DNA from: Tigriopus japonicus
Lineage: Eukaryota > Arthropoda > Copepoda > Harpacticoida > Harpacticidae
Reading direction: 5' to 3'
NCBI GenBank assembly: GCA_010645155.1
Contig: CM021320.1
Span: 5,594,724 to 5,658,723 of the forward strand
Length of the DNA: 64,000 nucleotides
Made by a program: the position numbers and the translations under genes. How positions within the stretch are numbered: position 1 is the first letter of the stretch; each line of letters opens with the position of its first letter. The notes below the pieces were generated by a model. That model ran no database searches and had not been told where the DNA came from. It saw nothing but the letters and a program-made list of their open reading frames with translations. Below are positions 31,957-43,063 of this stretch, piece after piece.

Positions 31957-34900
31957 ATGTCGGGCGAGGTTGCCGCCGGGACTGCCGTTTCGGCCGGTGC
32001 CGGGCGTGCGGCCCACGCGCGTTCACCGTTATTCGAGCATGGGGCGGTGGGCGTGCACATTGGGGCCGGGCAGCATTCCGAGGCCAAAACGCCCTTGTAC
32101 TTGAGTCTGTGTGAGCGGGCGTGCGCGCGGGCCACGGAGATGTTGCGAGCCGGTGGCTCGGCCCTGGAGGCCGTGACCGAGGCCACCAAGGTCCTCGAGG
32201 ACGACGGCAGCACCAACGCCGGATACGGATCCAATTTGGTGAGCCCCAACCAGATACACATTTTAGGAACAACGGGCAAGGAACGAAGGAAGAAAGGGCG
32301 AGGCTGGGTCATTATTATAGGTTGTGAACGCCCTTGAGGGATTCATTTCAATTTAGCGATCATCTTCTTCAAGATTGCAGAAAAATGATTAATTAATACC
32401 CGGTGGAACTAGCATTGATGTTCAAAAATGACTCTCAGAAAACCGGGTGAAAGGGATGCTAGGTCTAAGTTGAGATATGATTCTCATATTCTGGTCCAAC
32501 TCACTATGCGGGTTATATTTCCGATATCGTATGTTAGTTCACTTGGATTTCCAGAGTCAAAAGGCTGTCCGCTACGAGGGGATATTACGAGTATTAATTT
32601 TCACCTCATCCTCGAAAATGACTGCGGGTTTGCCCATTTCAGCTGTCAAAGTTGTGACGGCTGCGTGTAAATTAATACCACAGGCCACTAGGAATCGGCC
32701 AGGCCGGGATTCGAACCAGAAATGTAGTATTTGGTTGGCGAATGCTCAACTTTCGATACCTTTTGGATTTCCTTTGGTTCAGGGGCCTATGTTACGATTG
32801 ATCGAGGTCTGACTGGACGCTTGTAAATATTGTGTGAAAACATTGAGTTAAAGAAGAGGAATGCCACTCTTCTTTTTTTGCAAAGTTTTAAGCATTCTGT
32901 ACCCAATTTTGATCATTTTGTGCGTGAGTCAGTCTTATTGGTGGCAAATGTAAGGTTGCTTTGTCAAAATCACTATGAAAACCGGCCCATTGAGGCCCAT
33001 GATTTGCTTGAACTTGACTTGCAATCATAACCTCCGCACAATTTGTGCGGGGCCAGAGAAATCGCGAGTGTCCGGCTCGCCAAAAGTTTAAGAGTCAAGG
33101 AGGCGCGTAATTTAGGTGTCCGACTGGACATTTTAGTAGTAGGCAGTCACAAACCATCACGAAACACACGTAAATTTGTGTAAACGGTAATCACAAGGGC
33201 CCGGAAATAATTTTTTTTTAAATATAACATATTTTAAAACTATTTCTCCACTTTTCCTCGATTTTTTAAATATTTTGGCGATTTCAAGGAAAAAATAAAT
33301 ATTTTCTCGATTATTCTTGTCAAACGAAAATATTTCTGGCAAAATTGAGGAAAAGAAATGAATGACCAATGCTCGAAAGAGCCTTCCCCAAATGAACCCA
33401 ATATACTAAAATCTCTACAAAATGGCATTTGTACTAAGATTAGACATTCACAATCAAAACTACTGTCATATTCGAAAAAAACTGCGCCATCTATTGCGGC
33501 AAATTGAAAATTGTATTGCTTAAATCAATTACGTGTCAAGTTTGCCCCCCAAAAACGGCAAAATGCATCAATTTCACCAGAAACAAAGTTGGAAAATCGG
33601 TGCACACAGACAATAATACCAAAAAATTGCTTATTTTTCCGGGCCCTTGTAATCACCATAGTCGATGATAAGAGACGTCACATTTAACCAAATGTAAACC
33701 TAATTTAACTTAATTTAAATCAAACTAAAACGATTAGAGTAAATTAGAGCTTTTTTATTTTTCTGATCATGATGGACAATCGCGAGTTCCGTCTCGGATG
33801 ACTGCTCGCCAGGGATACCATTAGCATGATTTGTTAGGACAAAAAAGGAATCGAAGTAAAACCTAGACCTTTGAGGGTATCTGGCAGTCCTGACGTTTCT
33901 TGAACACTAGTTGAATGTAATCTTCCGCTTTGAAGTAGAAGTCAATGTTTTATGACAAAACAATGATATTTTTAGACATATGACCGAAGGTATATTTTAT
34001 AGCGGCCCAAAATTTCTGCCCTAAGTAGAGCTTAAGGAAGGATATATGATACTAGATCTCTCCGTGTTCTACCTTGTGTAAAAAATTTTGAAGACTTTGT
34101 CATAGAAGTAATAGAAAAATTAGAAATATTACGAACTGTAGCTGAACACCTTCTCATCCAAAAAGCCGAAGTCTATGTTATCGCACAAAATTTACAAAAA
34201 CTTTTTTGTCCTCGATCTTTAGATCAAGAATCTTTGTACCTATTCTTACACTTAGAAAAATTATTGCTAAATGCGAAGATAAGTTGCAAAACCTCAAAAA
34301 AGCTTTTTGGGCCAACACGGTCAAAAAAGTGTTCTTGAAAGTTTTAAGTAAAAATCTTTTAATGCTCGCTCTAGTCATAAGTAGAGCCCGGGAAAAAATG
34401 TTGGAAAAACATTCAAAAAATGTCATTAAAATGTCAGGAAAAAGGGCCTAAAATGTTGAAACATAGGGCAAAAGGGGCAAAAAATGTTGAAATTTAGAGC
34501 AAAAAAATGTTAAAAATTAGGGCAAAAAGTCAACGAAATGTGTGAGAAATGGGACTAGATGCGTGGAGGACTTGAGAAGACTACTTAAGACAGTGTGACC
34601 AGACATCTGAAGGAAATAATGCCGTCAAAATTCTAGCTTAAAAAAACGGGAGGTTGCGCTGCACATTTTTATAAGCTAGACGTCAAAACAGTTTATGTTA
34701 TAAGTCAGATAGCACATTCAGACCCTTTGAAAGGCAATAGATATTAAAGTCTGAGTAAATAATGGCAACAGTGCCAACTTAAAACATGCTTTACTCTACA
34801 CATAGCTATTTAGCCCACGTAAAATAATCACGGAAACAAGGGTCGCAAAGTTTCTGATTTGAACATTTTCACATCTTTTTGACAAAAAGAAACTTTAAGG

Positions 34901-36681
34901 GGACCTTTTTTCCCTTTCCAAAGATTTTAATAAAATGGCATCGTAAAATATGAAGTCGAACAATGACAATTTTAGCGGGAAATTTCAAGCCTCATTTGAT
35001 TAATTGGTCCCTCAGAACCGGTTTTGGGATGACATTTTTGAGCAAAAAGTACAGAAAATGTCAAATAAAATTAAAATGTTATATTTACGTGAAATCGGCA
35101 AAAAATGTAAAAAAATAATTTTAATGTAAAAAAAAAAAATTCCCTAGTCATAAGTATGAAGTATGGTCTTTTCGGTCAATCATCGATCTACCAATGAGGT
35201 TGATACACTTGGCAGCTGAACCAAATAAGACACACATACGTTTAATTTGTTAAGTGTTGGCAACGAGCAGAAGTCTTTCTTAAATTGCACTGTGAGCCGA
35301 TGTTACCTACATAGGGAAGATGTTAATATAAGAGACATAAGACAAAAAATAAATAATGTTGGAAACAGTGAGCGGAAAATAGATTGAAGATAGAAAGAAG
35401 CTCTACCTAGGGTACCTCCCGTCCCATACTTTAGAAAAATGACTCTAAGTGTGTCTAAATTATCTCTGGATTAATATCCATTGGGAAAATAAGCGACTCA
35501 TTGAAGGGTTGGGATCGCGCTGCAAGATTTGGGTTTCCTTTGCTAAACCTGATGGTCCAATTATTAATTGTAGAAAAATTATTTTCTCCATCCAGACGGA
35601 GGCTGGGACGGTGGAAATGGATGCGGGGATCATGGATGGCCAGAACTTGCTTTTTGGGGCAGTGGGCGCCATGCCGGGGATCAAGAATCCCATTGCCGTG
35701 GCCAAGTTATTAGTGGAGGAACAGCGACACGGTCTGTTGCCCATGGGTCGTGTCCCACCCGGTTTTCTAGTGGGTCAAGGCGCCAAAGATTGGGCCATGC
35801 GACGAGGAGTACCCGCTTTGGAGCAAGACAAACTGATAAGCGAAAAATCCGACAAGCTCTACAAATACTACAAACGAAAACTCACACTCTACAATGAGCG
35901 GCAAGCATCCAAAAAGGTCAAACTCTTACCCGTGGAAGTCATCAACGTAGAAGACGAAGATGACAAAGAAGATCGGGCTTCCGAGTCGGACAAACCCGAA
36001 GAAGACGATAAAGTCACCGATACCGTCGGAGTAGTGGCCTTGGACCGATTCGGAAATGTGGCTAGTTCGGTGAGTAGTGGAGGCATCGCCCTCAAACAAC
36101 CGGGTCGGGTGGGTCAGGCGTCCTGTTTTGGGTGCGGATGTTGGGCCCAGAACAAAATGGGACCGCGAGATCAAACGATAGGAGTCAGTACCACCGGTTG
36201 CGGAGAGTATCTCGTGCGCACTTTTCTGGCTCGTGAAGTGGCCCAGCATGTTGGAAGAGCCGAGGCCCCGATTAAAGGCCTTGGAAATTGCATGGAAAGT
36301 TTCGCCTCCTCAGAGTTCTTGGAGAACGTGCCGGAGAAATTGGCCGGCGCCGTATGTATTCAATTTGATCCGGAGATACAACGCGGCGAATTCATGTGGA
36401 CTCATACCACAGCTAGTATGGGTGTGGCCTTTCAAACGACTGCTGATGAGCACGCTACGACAAGAATGTCACGGCTTCCCATCGGTCCAAACAAATCATT
36501 GTCCAATCACTTGAAGCCCACGGTGATCGCCCTCGAAAGCATTCCATTTTGTGTCAATTCCAAAGAAGACTCTAAGCCACCACCATTACTTTCCAATGAT
36601 CTTCCATTGGATCTACCCAAAGAGAACAACGGGTTTCTCGATCATTCAACTCTCCCACCTTCCTCGGCTGTTGCCTCGTAA
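31957..36681 (+). CDS. TASP1: Taspase-1 (threonine aspartase), N-terminal-nucleophile endopeptidase
   Basis: Exon 1 is 31957-32238 (94 aa) and exon 2 is 35596-36681 (361 aa), both phase 0 around a 3357-bp intron (donor GTGAGC, acceptor TCCATCCAG). The total is 455 aa (human 420). Exon 1 has VHIGAGQHSEAK and STNAGYGSNL; exon 2 has DAGIMDGQNLLFGAVGA, GIKNP and RVPPGFLVGQGA. The self-cleavage/nucleophile site is D236-T237 in VTDTVGVVALDRFGNVAS, equivalent to human D233-T234. SSGGIALKQPGRVGQA and CGCWAQN follow, as does STTGCGEYLVRT. Taspase cleaves after Asp in MLL/trithorax and TFIIA. The acidic insert just before the cleavage site (EDEDDKEDRASESD) and the Pro-rich C-terminal extension look longer than in human. 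Exon 1 is very GC-rich, unlike exon 2. The start is the first ATG in frame. Confidence 0.95.
32600..32780 (-). mobile_element. tRNA-derived SINE fragment (B-box)
   Basis: The minus strand reads GGTTCGAATCCCGGCC (plus 32699-32714), a perfect tRNA B-box/T-arm, preceded at about 45 bases by a weak A-box-like GTTGAGCATTCGCC. A T-arm-like half without a matching acceptor stem, in the taspase intron, fits a tRNA-related SINE better than a functional tRNA. Outer limits are uncertain. Confidence 0.5.
33187..33656. mobile_element. Non-autonomous hAT-like element with 8-bp target duplication
   Basis: The element spans 33195-33648 (454 bp). Its ends are AAGGGCCCGGAAATAA on the left and TTATTTTTCCGGGCCCTT on the right, an inverted repeat. 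Both sides are flanked by the same 8 bases, GTAATCAC (33187-33194 and 33649-33656), the target-duplication length of hAT transposons. It has no transposase. It lies in the taspase intron. Confidence 0.88.
34374..35154. mobile_element. Second non-autonomous hAT-like element with 8-bp target duplication
   Basis: The element spans 34382-35146 (765 bp), flanked by identical GTCATAAG at 34374-34381 and 35147-35154. Termini are TAGAGCCCGGGAAAAAAT and, inverted, TAGGGAATTTTTT, so the terminal repeat is short and imperfect. Both subterminal regions are full of AAAATGT(T) motifs (34395-34530 and about 35055-35128), as expected of hAT subterminal transposase sites. It is noncoding and lies in the taspase intron. 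Confidence 0.72.
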
Positions 36682-37432
36682 AAATGAGGTCTATAAAGTA
36701 TTTTGGGGCTGGTTCTTTCCACCCATCCATTCGAATAATACTCGTGGGCATTGCTGGTGTTTGTGTCGCCTAGATTCCGGCCCGTAAATCAACTTTGGTT
36801 CAAACGCATTTATCTACATCTTCCTACCTTCAAATGGTTCAATCAATTCTCCAACCGCACCAAGTATTCAAATAAACTAATTTACGATCATGAATCGTCA
36901 CCACCGAAACCTTACTATTTTAATCATCATTAATATCCACTTTCCTGTGCCTGCTCCTCCTCCTAGTCGATCACGATGACAAGAATACCAACCAAGAAGA
37001 CGTACTACGAATAAATCGTCAAGCTTTGCCTTGGATGAAAGGTTACTTAGTACAAAAGTATCTCATATGTCCTTCCATTCTCTTTTTTTCGTTGCTTGCT
37101 ATTGCCTGTTATGTCGAATATCGAAACCAGAATCAATAAACTTGTTAATCAACTGACCTAAGGAATCGTATCTTCAAACAATCTTCGAAGTAATTTAAAA
37201 AACTTGCTATTTTCACGGGCTATGGACATCACAACCACCACTATGAACACCCTGGTGGCAAGAAAAGGGTCAAGTATTTGCAAAATATACGAATGATATA
37301 TTAACGTTCCCTTTTTTTCAGTGTTTTGCTCTTCGTCTTTCTTAAGCACTGATGATGAAAGCAAAAAATAACATCTTTTTCTTATGGCAAGTCTTGAATG
37401 TTTACGAGAACTATTAAAAACGATATAGACTA
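36682..37432. other. Convergent 3' region of TASP1 and SDR gene A
   Basis: No coding signal. Candidate poly(A) signals AATAAA for TASP1 are at 36871-36876 and 37135-37140. The distal end also serves as the SDR A 3' UTR. Confidence 0.5.
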
Positions 37433-38574
37433 CTAGGCAACTCCCAAAAGATGTTTTGTGTCTTTGATGATTTTCGTCTCCCGATCTTCTTTGCCGACAG
37501 TGGGATTAACAATAAGTGCGTCGCGGCAATCCGAAAGATATCGACCATTCAAATTCTCGTCGGAAAGCACGGCAAATAAAGACGTTTGAGCCCCTTGTCG
37601 AGCATTTTTGCCCACAATAAGGAATGTGATGAAGGTGATCCATTGTCCCAATACGGAGAACTCTTTGGTGAAATTGGTCCTGACCAATCCTGGATGCAAG
37701 GCAACACTCTGACAATTGGAGCCCGTCAATTTTCGGGCTAGAAATTTGTTATAATGGAGTTGGAGCAATTTGCTATTGGCGTACTGAGTTCTGGCATCAA
37801 ACGGGGACTTCCTAGAGTTCAAATCCAGGTTCATGAAATTAATTTTGGCATGACGGTTTTCCAGACTTGATACGTGAATAATCCGAGAAGGATCCGAAGG
37901 TTTGCCTGAGGATTTTAAACGCTCAAAAAGGATTTCCGTTAAGGTTAAAGGCCTGAAATAATTAGGAATTTCACTTGAGTAGGAAACTAACCTACCAATT
38001 ACAGAGTTCTCTTCTTACCCATAAAAGTTTGTGGCCATGATTCGCTCGTATCCATCATCTGTTATCTTGTGCGGATTCCCGTGGTCCGGATTGGGAAGGT
38101 ATTTGTGTAGAAGATCACCTCCAATCCCAGCATTATTGATCAAAAAGTGGATCTCTTCAAACTCTTCCAAAATGATCCTGGCGAACTTTCTAACACTAGC
38201 TTGGGACGCCAAATCGAGATTTCGGGCATGGATCTTCGGATTACCCGAGATCTTTTGAAGATCATCAACGGCAGATTCCGTCTTAAAAGAAAATTTGCTT
38301 GTAAAGAAAACATTATATTAAAATCGATTTAACTAACCTCTTTGACATTATCGGAAGCCACGATAACTTCAGCTCCTCTCTGGGCCAAATCCAATGCGGT
38401 TTGAAAGCCAATGCCTTTACTTCCGCCGGTGATGATAACTATTTTGCCATCTAACCTCTTGGTCGAGTAGCAAATCCCCATGGTTAGCTCTTTGTAAAGC
38501 CATATTAACCCTGGGACTAGTAGAAGTTTGAGGATCACTCGCACTATGTAAATCAGCACTTCCAGGATGATCAT
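37433..38574 (-). CDS. Short-chain dehydrogenase, retinol dehydrogenase 11-14-like (SDR A)
   Basis: Three exons, 38574-38338, 38281-38019 and 37952-37433, give 339 aa, across introns of 56 bp (donor GTTAGT) and 66 bp (donor GTAAGA). An N-terminal hydrophobic anchor (residues 3-26) is followed by the Rossmann NAD(P) motif TGGSKGIG (49-56), NNAG (128-131), HVSS (193-196) and the catalytic YANSK (Y224, K228), then HPGLVRTNF. The membrane anchor plus these motifs fit microsomal SDR7C retinol dehydrogenases, which reduce or oxidise retinoids and lipid aldehydes. The exact substrate cannot be told from sequence. It is a head-to-tail paralogue of SDR B, 311 bp downstream of that gene's stop. Exon 2 has the same length (263 nt) and phase in both genes, but A lacks B's third intron. 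Confidence 0.93.
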
Positions 38575-38885
38575 GTTTTGACTCGTTTGTCGGAATTCGT
38601 CACGTTCGAAGTCTCAAGCTGAAGTTCATACTAAACTTCTGCGGCCTCTTTGTGAACACTTTGAATTTCTTAGCTCTGAACCCCTGTGTCGTTAAAGCTT
38701 TTCTTCAAGGAACACGTTTCTTTATCTGCATAACTCACAGCTGAATAGGATTAGGTTTGTCAAGTACCTAGTCTAAATGAACAATATCAAGTTTCACTAA
38801 CACACATCACACCAGCCTTTTTTTTATTCAGTGGATGGATGAACCAAATGCCAACTCTTTTTCGAGGACAGATTCCTCCTTCCAT
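38575..38885. other. Spacer between the two SDR paralogues
   Basis: Just over 300 bp: the SDR B 3' UTR and SDR A promoter. There is a T-run near 38819-38825 and no ORF. It is too long for a simple operon junction, but close enough that readthrough is conceivable. Confidence 0.5.
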
Positions 38886-40106
38886 CTAGGAAGACGTATT
38901 CAAATTGAGTAATCGTTTCACTTGGTTGATCATGATGACCTCGCGTTGCTCGTCGCCGACGGAAGGATGGACAAGCCATGCTGGACGACAATCCATTAAG
39001 TATTTCCCATTCAATTTATCCTCAGAGACCACACAAAAAATCGAGGTTTGTGCTCCTTGCCGCGGATTCTTCCCCAAAAGCCACAACATCGGATCAATCA
39101 TCAATAGCTTCCCGAGCGCGGAAACATCTCGAAAAATGTCTGTCCTCACCGCTCCTGTGCAAAGTTATATGAGAATTGAATGTGTGGTTAGTGGACAAAT
39201 GTGTGTCTGCAAATCTCGTACCTGGATGGAGGGCCACACTCTCGGTATTGGAATGTGCTAATTCCCGGGCTAAATGGCAATTATAGTGGAGCTGCATCAC
39301 TTTGGAGTTACAATACTGAAGGTTAACGTCAAATGGCGAATGGCGAACTGCCATGAGATCCAGGTCCTCGGGATTCATTTTTGAAAGAACGTTGCCCATA
39401 CTTGAAACATGAATGACTCTGGAGACATCATTGGGAGATCCGGATTCCTTGATTCGCTCCAATAACAATTCAGTTAGCGTAGTGGGTCTGAAAAGATTCA
39501 TCACAAACTAGTTCCGATTGAGAATAGTTACAGAGGTGAAATTCTTACCCGAGGAAATTGGTCGCCATTCTCAATTCATGGCCTTCTTTGGTTAGTTCAC
39601 GGCCATGTTTCACTTTGGGATTAGGAAAAAACCGTTCCGCGATATCTCCGGATAGTCCAGCATTATTGATTAGAAAGTGGATCTTGGGAAACTGGTTCAA
39701 GATCTCACGAGCAAACCGTTTTACGTCCTTTTGCAAGGACAAGTCCAATGCTTTTGCATGAATCTTGTCATTTGACGTCTCCTTCTTGATCATGTCTACA
39801 ACTTTTTGAGTCTAAAATCAGAATCATCCAATCAACTACTTTTTTACAACGAATAATATTAGAACATTTTACCTTGGTTAGATTTCTGGAGGCAATCACG
39901 ATTTCGGCGCCCCTTTTCGCCAGATCTTTGGCTGTTTCCAAACCGATTCCTGCATTTCCACCTGTGATGATGATCACTTTGCCATCCAACCTTTTCTTTG
40001 ACCGACACACACCCATGGTCAACTCTTTATACAATAATGGAGCCACCACCAAAACCACAAGCGTAGAGCATACATTGAGAACATAGCCACCAAAATCTTC
40101 CCACAT
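38886..40106 (-). CDS. Short-chain dehydrogenase, retinol dehydrogenase 11-14-like (SDR B)
   Basis: Four exons, 40106-39873, 39811-39549, 39487-39222 and 39154-38886, give 343 aa, with introns of 61, 61 and 67 bp. Features: N-terminal anchor (about residues 8-25), TGGNAGIG (48-55), NNAG (127-130), HVSS (192-195), YCNSK (Y224, K228), HPG split by the third intron, then AVRTDIFRD. The ATG at 40106 is the first in frame after an upstream stop. The key catalytic positions fall at the same residues as in SDR A, so the pair arose by tandem duplication. The C-terminal part diverges more. It probably acts on ER retinoids or other lipid carbonyls with NADP(H); substrate unknown. Confidence 0.93.
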
Positions 40107-43063
40107 GTCGTTGATGGTCAATCCAAGATTGAACTGCTCTTTCGGAGTTGAAGTCTAGCTTTTATCTGGAACCCCAAGAATATGGGTGCAAAGAGAACAC
40201 TTATGTATTTGGTAGCCAACGCTGAAATACTCATACAATGGGGTGCAGAACAGTAATACGACGTGCTACCTGCATCCAGTCTGAACGAAAATGTCGCTCG
40301 TTTAGAGGTTACAATGAACGAAATGTGCCAAATGAAAATAAACCCGTCTTCAAATGGACACACACGATTTGGGGTGAGATTCAAATATATTTTTAGTTTT
40401 CTTTGGAAATGTTGGGTTTAGTTTGGATGTCACAGAACCATATGATCGTACAGAAGGCGTAACGAAAGAGTGGATGATGATAATAATAATAATACAGTTT
40501 CACTCAAAATGTTTCATTTTAGAGATGGACAGGTCGAGCAGGAACTTTTTTGCACTCTGTAATTTTTATCTCATTTTCGCAGATGTCAGGGCATCTCAAA
40601 ATTACTTTTGCTCGACTTCAAAAGCACAATGCAGTGCGTGCAGCCAAGAAATTCCTAACTTGAATAGATTGCTAACTAAGGCATGAAATGGAAGAATTCA
40701 ATTTTGAGTTGTCGTAATTCTCGTTGGAATCGTCGTCTCTTCATATTATTTTTACCATCATCCACTTGTTTGTGGACTTTGACAACAAACGCACTCATGG
40801 AAACATACAGAACATATCATGGCATTCACTAGGAAAAAAATATTTTATTTCATTTCATATGGTGCAGGAAAGTGCAAGTACTATTTATTGATAGACAATC
40901 TGGGATCGTTGGAGATAATTCAGTGCAAAACGACGAGTAGGAGAGTGCACTAGGAGCAGGGTTGGTTAGGGGATTGTAATTTCCTGGGACATTTTGTATT
41001 TATGTTTTCCTTATTCAGTTTATATTTCGTAAGTTCATTTATCACTGTAGACTGCTTGTCTCCTTTTGGGATCAGTTCTTTACTTATTTTATAGAATGTG
41101 CCTGCAAATGCGTTTGTTACTTATGGAATTTTAATTAATATGTTTTAAAGATGTTGTCAAGAGTTTACATGTGCATCAAATGATGATAATGAAATAAGTT
41201 GTTTTTGATATCTATTCGAGTAAACACCTCATATTGTTTGCTGCTCTAAATTCTTTGTTATTTGCGACGTGTTTGCGTATATTGAAACAACGATAAACTG
41301 AAATAATAATAATAATAATAATAATAAAAGTTATTTCAAGTTCGTTTATTTATAGGCTCGTCACAATTTACAGGGATCAACCTCAGGATCCCGGGACAAG
41401 ATTTAACCAACCCTGAATAAAAGGTTTGGCTTTGGGGGAAGCAAAATATGGGTGTGTTCTAACCATCCTTTTATTGTTAGATTGGGATCGTTAGATATCA
41501 CTACAAGGGATGAGACCCCTAGTAATAACAACAAACATAAATAACATTTGAATATTATTATATTCAAATTATTACCTTGGCAAATATTCCAAAGTAGAAG
41601 AATTCAACTTGACGGAGATCAATAACGAGCACCGGAGCTCTTTATTTTTGTAATGGTTTTGAATGTGTTATAAAATTGAGACAAGTTGTTTTCAAGACGG
41701 ATTTATGAAAGTAATAGTTGCGATGAAAATCTTTGATCTGTAATGTAATGATGTCGGACACGGGGAACAGTACTGATTTCCTTCTTGTGACAAGTACAAT
41801 TTGTCAAATTTTTTCATTGCCTGGATGGAGCTTGGCTGTTGTTGTAATGATCACCTCCTGATGCTTGCTGCACATGGTTCTCCTTCCAACTGAGCTCTAT
41901 CTTGAATTGGTATCTTCCTTCTGACTACTTACACATCGAGTCCTCAACAAATCATGCTTCTTGCGTTCCTTGATCCCTTGCGGAGTACAAGTAGTATATT
42001 CCAAATTTGGGGTGGCAAAAGACTCGTTCTTTAAATAAATAAAGGCTCGAAAATAGAGAGTTGTTCTCTGTGACGTAAGGTAGTTGTCCTCAAAGAAGAT
42101 GCATTATTACTAAAACAATCAAAAGTTTATCGTCACATGATATCTGGAACACGGGTCTTCTATCATGAGAATGGACCGAAATTAGGCCGCTTTCGCATCC
42201 AGTCCGTCGTTGGAAGAATCTCAGAAGGTGGTACTTAATCAGCGGATCTTGAATTATGTTCTGCCTAGAATGTGTTTCTCAATGTTCAGAGTGACATGGT
42301 ACTGGCAACGGGATCTTTTTCTTGTCAATTGGATTCCATTCATTGGATTAAAATGGCGGCATTCCAATGTGTCAGGATGGAGCGGAGGCGATAAAACACG
42401 CGTTGATGAGCTTGACTCTCTGTTGTCTGGCATTCAGGGGGTCGTGAAATCGGCGTCTAACTAACCAAACAAGCAAGAAATAGAGCGAGTGGAGCACAAG
42501 TCGAGAGTTGGTTTGGTCCCTTTTTGTTGTTCGAGGCAATGACAATGCATGACATGAGATATCAAATTCTTCAGATCGATAAAGGAATGTTTTCTCGGCA
42601 TGAAATATGATCTTTTCGTGGTCCAAAAAGCCCTCTTGACAGTTGTGTTAAGACCAACTACCTGATTTTTGTAAGCTCGATATTTTCTCTTCTGTAAAAT
42701 TTGCCACCTATAATTTGACGAAAGATCTTTCGGTCCATTTTTTGAGTTAAAGAAATCATTCTGAGGACAAGTAAAGAACTTGGCGAATTTTGTTCTTATC
42801 TGAATGGACCACACCAATTGCTCAATAACGACATTTCATCAAAAAAATCATTTGCACTTTTTATTTGGTTTTTTATTTGCACACATAGTGTACCCGAATT
42901 ATGACTCATGGTGCCCTAAGATATACGCAATGTGGGCACATGATATCTCCTCGCCCTGCAAATTGTCTATGCTATAAAAACAAGTTTCTAGCGGAAGAAA
43001 CTTCATTTTCAATAAGAAGGAACACAATTGGGACAGTAAATAGTCAGATTTATCCCGCTTAAC
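40107..43063. other. 3 kb spacer with (AAT)n microsatellite, no supported gene
   Basis: AT-rich, with an (AAT)n run at 41302-41328. No frame shows a domain or convincing splice pattern. It contains the SDR B and SLC46-gene promoters, which are divergent. Confidence 0.5.
41302..41328. repeat. (AAT)n microsatellite
   Basis: About nine AAT units followed by AAAAG. It could be the tail of an ancient LINE, but no LINE sequence is visible beside it. Confidence 0.85.

Noticed and set aside
32690..32770. Functional tRNA gene on the minus strand
   Set aside because: A B-box is present but there is no acceptor stem and the A-box is poor; it fits a SINE remnant.
41302..41328. CRISPR-like or tandem array
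   Set aside because: A simple trinucleotide microsatellite without spacers.
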